A DNA stretch of 6,527 bases from RGIG3528 sp963649295 (GTDB lineage: Bacteria; Bacillota; Clostridia; Lachnospirales; Lachnospiraceae). This document shows positions 5,807-6,527 of this stretch, piece by piece (position 1 is the stretch's first letter; each line of letters begins with the position of its first letter). The notes below the pieces were generated by a model, which made no database searches, was not told the DNA's origin, and saw only the letters and a list, made by a program, of their open reading frames with translations. Location of the stretch: positions 1-6,527 of the forward strand of contig CAVJHK010000071.1 of the NCBI GenBank assembly GCA_963649295.1, read 5' to 3'. The position numbers and the translations under genes were made by a program.

Positions 5807-6527
5807 ATTCTTTGGAATTGTAACTTGCTTTAAAAAGCGGAATTTGATTTAGCCCCACATAATCGATAAAATTTTTGGGGACAAACAAAAATTGGTCCTG
5901 CTTTCTTATATATGCGTTTTCACGCGTGCATTTTGTTTTTTCTTCCTTTGGTAAACCGGTTACAACCATATTGTGCATACACATGTCTTTTGATGCGATA
6001 TATGTATAATTTTTGTAATCCTTAAAGAAATATTTAAGTTCTGTATTTACTATCGGAATAATGATTTCGGATGCTTTTTTTCCGTTAAAAAGGTAAAACG
6101 ATGAAAAATTAAATTCAGTTTCGCAAGGGAAAAGGGGGAAAGGATAAGTAAGCGTGATTTCGGTTTCGCTTATTGCGATTTTTGGCTTAATTAAAAGCTT
6201 TTTTGCGTTTAAAATATTTGTCTTTTCGTAAATACAAAAAAGCCCTTCTATGTCATCCGAATTATGAGAGAGAAGGGTAAATTCGAGTGCGTTTATTTTT
6301 TCTTTTACATCCTCTTTTTTTGTTATTTCGTATAAGCGAACGAGACCTGTAAGCTCCGCATATACATTTATCAAATCTTCACCCGAGATAAAATTTTCAC
6401 GTATGTATCCCGATTTTTTTTCGACGGTAACAAGCTTTAAGTCACTTATATCAAACAGTTTTTTATAGCCTAAAAGAATTTTATAGCAGTCGATTGCATT
6501 CGCACTGTCGATAAAACAATTGATGCG
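5733..6527 (-). CDS. RNase H-like (YprB/RNase_H_2 type) exonuclease, C-terminal part; 5' end beyond the window
   Basis: The frame is open to the window edge and shows 264 residues of the C-terminal side. Visible residues 1-100 match the end of the DEDD-type RNase H-fold exonuclease domain found in Clostridia: LKLVTVEKKSGYIRE (30-44), SGEDLINVYAE (48-58) and LLSHNSDDIEGL (85-96), whose HxxxD (His88, Asp92) would supply the last catalytic acid. Residues about 110-215 resemble the extra C-terminal domain of this family, with KYFFKDYKNYTYIASKDM (165-182), HN (185-186) and a CTRENAYIRK stretch (200-209). The N-terminal part with the DxE acids lies outside. Likely role: 3'-5' nuclease; substrate unknown. 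Assignment is by remembered family patterns, not a search. A TTG at 6374 is not a credible start, because family sequence continues upstream of it. It converges on rpmF. Confidence 0.75.
   Translation of the reverse strand, partial: RINCFIDSANAIDCYKILLGYKKLFDISDLKLVTVEKKSGYIRENFISGEDLINVYAELTGLVRLYEITKKEDVKEKINALEFTLLSHNSDDIEGLFCIYEKTNILNAKKLLIKPKIAISETEITLTYPFPLFPCETEFNFSSFYLFNGKKASEIIIPIVNTELKYFFKDYKNYTYIASKDMCMHNMVVTGLPKEEKTKCTRENAYIRKQDQFLFVPKNFIDYVGLNQIPLFKASYNSKEFYMQKDYFENNSDEYIKSLLGEIK

Noticed and set aside
5733..6374. A complete 213-residue gene starting with TTG at 6374
   Set aside because: The frame continues to the window edge, and the upstream residues (LKLVTVEKKSGYIRE) match the exonuclease family; no ribosome binding site precedes the TTG.
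7..6527. TGA read as tryptophan, suggested by the low Trp content
   Set aside because: No in-frame TGA occurs in any gene, TGG is used for Trp in rpmF, and the frames have full family lengths under the standard code.
7..6527. Mobile elements, CRISPR, tRNA or rRNA genes, toxin-antitoxin or defence genes
   Set aside because: None seen: no transposase motifs, regular spaced repeats, tRNA-like cloverleaf or known RNA gene sequence in the spacers; the longest gene-free stretch is the 201-base promoter region.

Overview
The window looks like a housekeeping stretch of a low-to-moderate GC Gram-positive bacterium of the class Clostridia, probably from a draft or metagenome assembly because it contains two runs of N. 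The evidence is the gene content and order (coaD, a coiled-coil protein, tmcAL, pta-ackA, yceD-rpmF), strong AGGAGG-type ribosome binding sites, sigma-A type promoters, a four-cysteine L32 protein and a Clostridia-type RNase H-like exonuclease. All eight genes end in TAA.

Layout: (1) 7-1195, plus strand: coaD (coenzyme A biosynthesis) and, 13 bases later, a DivIVA-like / V-ATPase-subunit-H-like coiled-coil protein of unknown role. (2) 1196-1221: a short convergent spacer holding a 10-N gap inside an inverted repeat. (3) 1222-2443, minus strand: tmcAL, the acetate-using tRNA(Met) cytidine acetyl ligase, interrupted by a 17-N gap that breaks the frame. (4) 2444-2644: a divergent regulatory region with back-to-back promoter candidates, an AT-rich palindrome and a roughly 138-base pta leader. 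(5) 2645-4853: pta and ackA, the acetyl-CoA to acetate plus ATP pathway. (6) 4854-5689: a consensus promoter with an operator-like palindrome at the expected start of transcription, then yceD (DUF177), rpmF and a strong terminator. (7) 5733-6527, minus strand: the 3' part of an RNase H-like (YprB/RNase_H_2 type) exonuclease gene that runs off the window.

How they fit: Pta and AckA convert acetyl-CoA to acetate and ATP. TmcAL, divergent from them, consumes acetate and ATP to modify tRNA. CoaD makes the precursor of the CoA that Pta releases. YceD and L32 belong to ribosome biogenesis. No mobile element, CRISPR array, RNA gene, defence system or clearly new system is visible. The points worth a second look are regulatory (the two promoter regions), the assembly gaps, the uncharacterised coiled-coil gene and a marked shortage of tryptophan in the encoded proteins.
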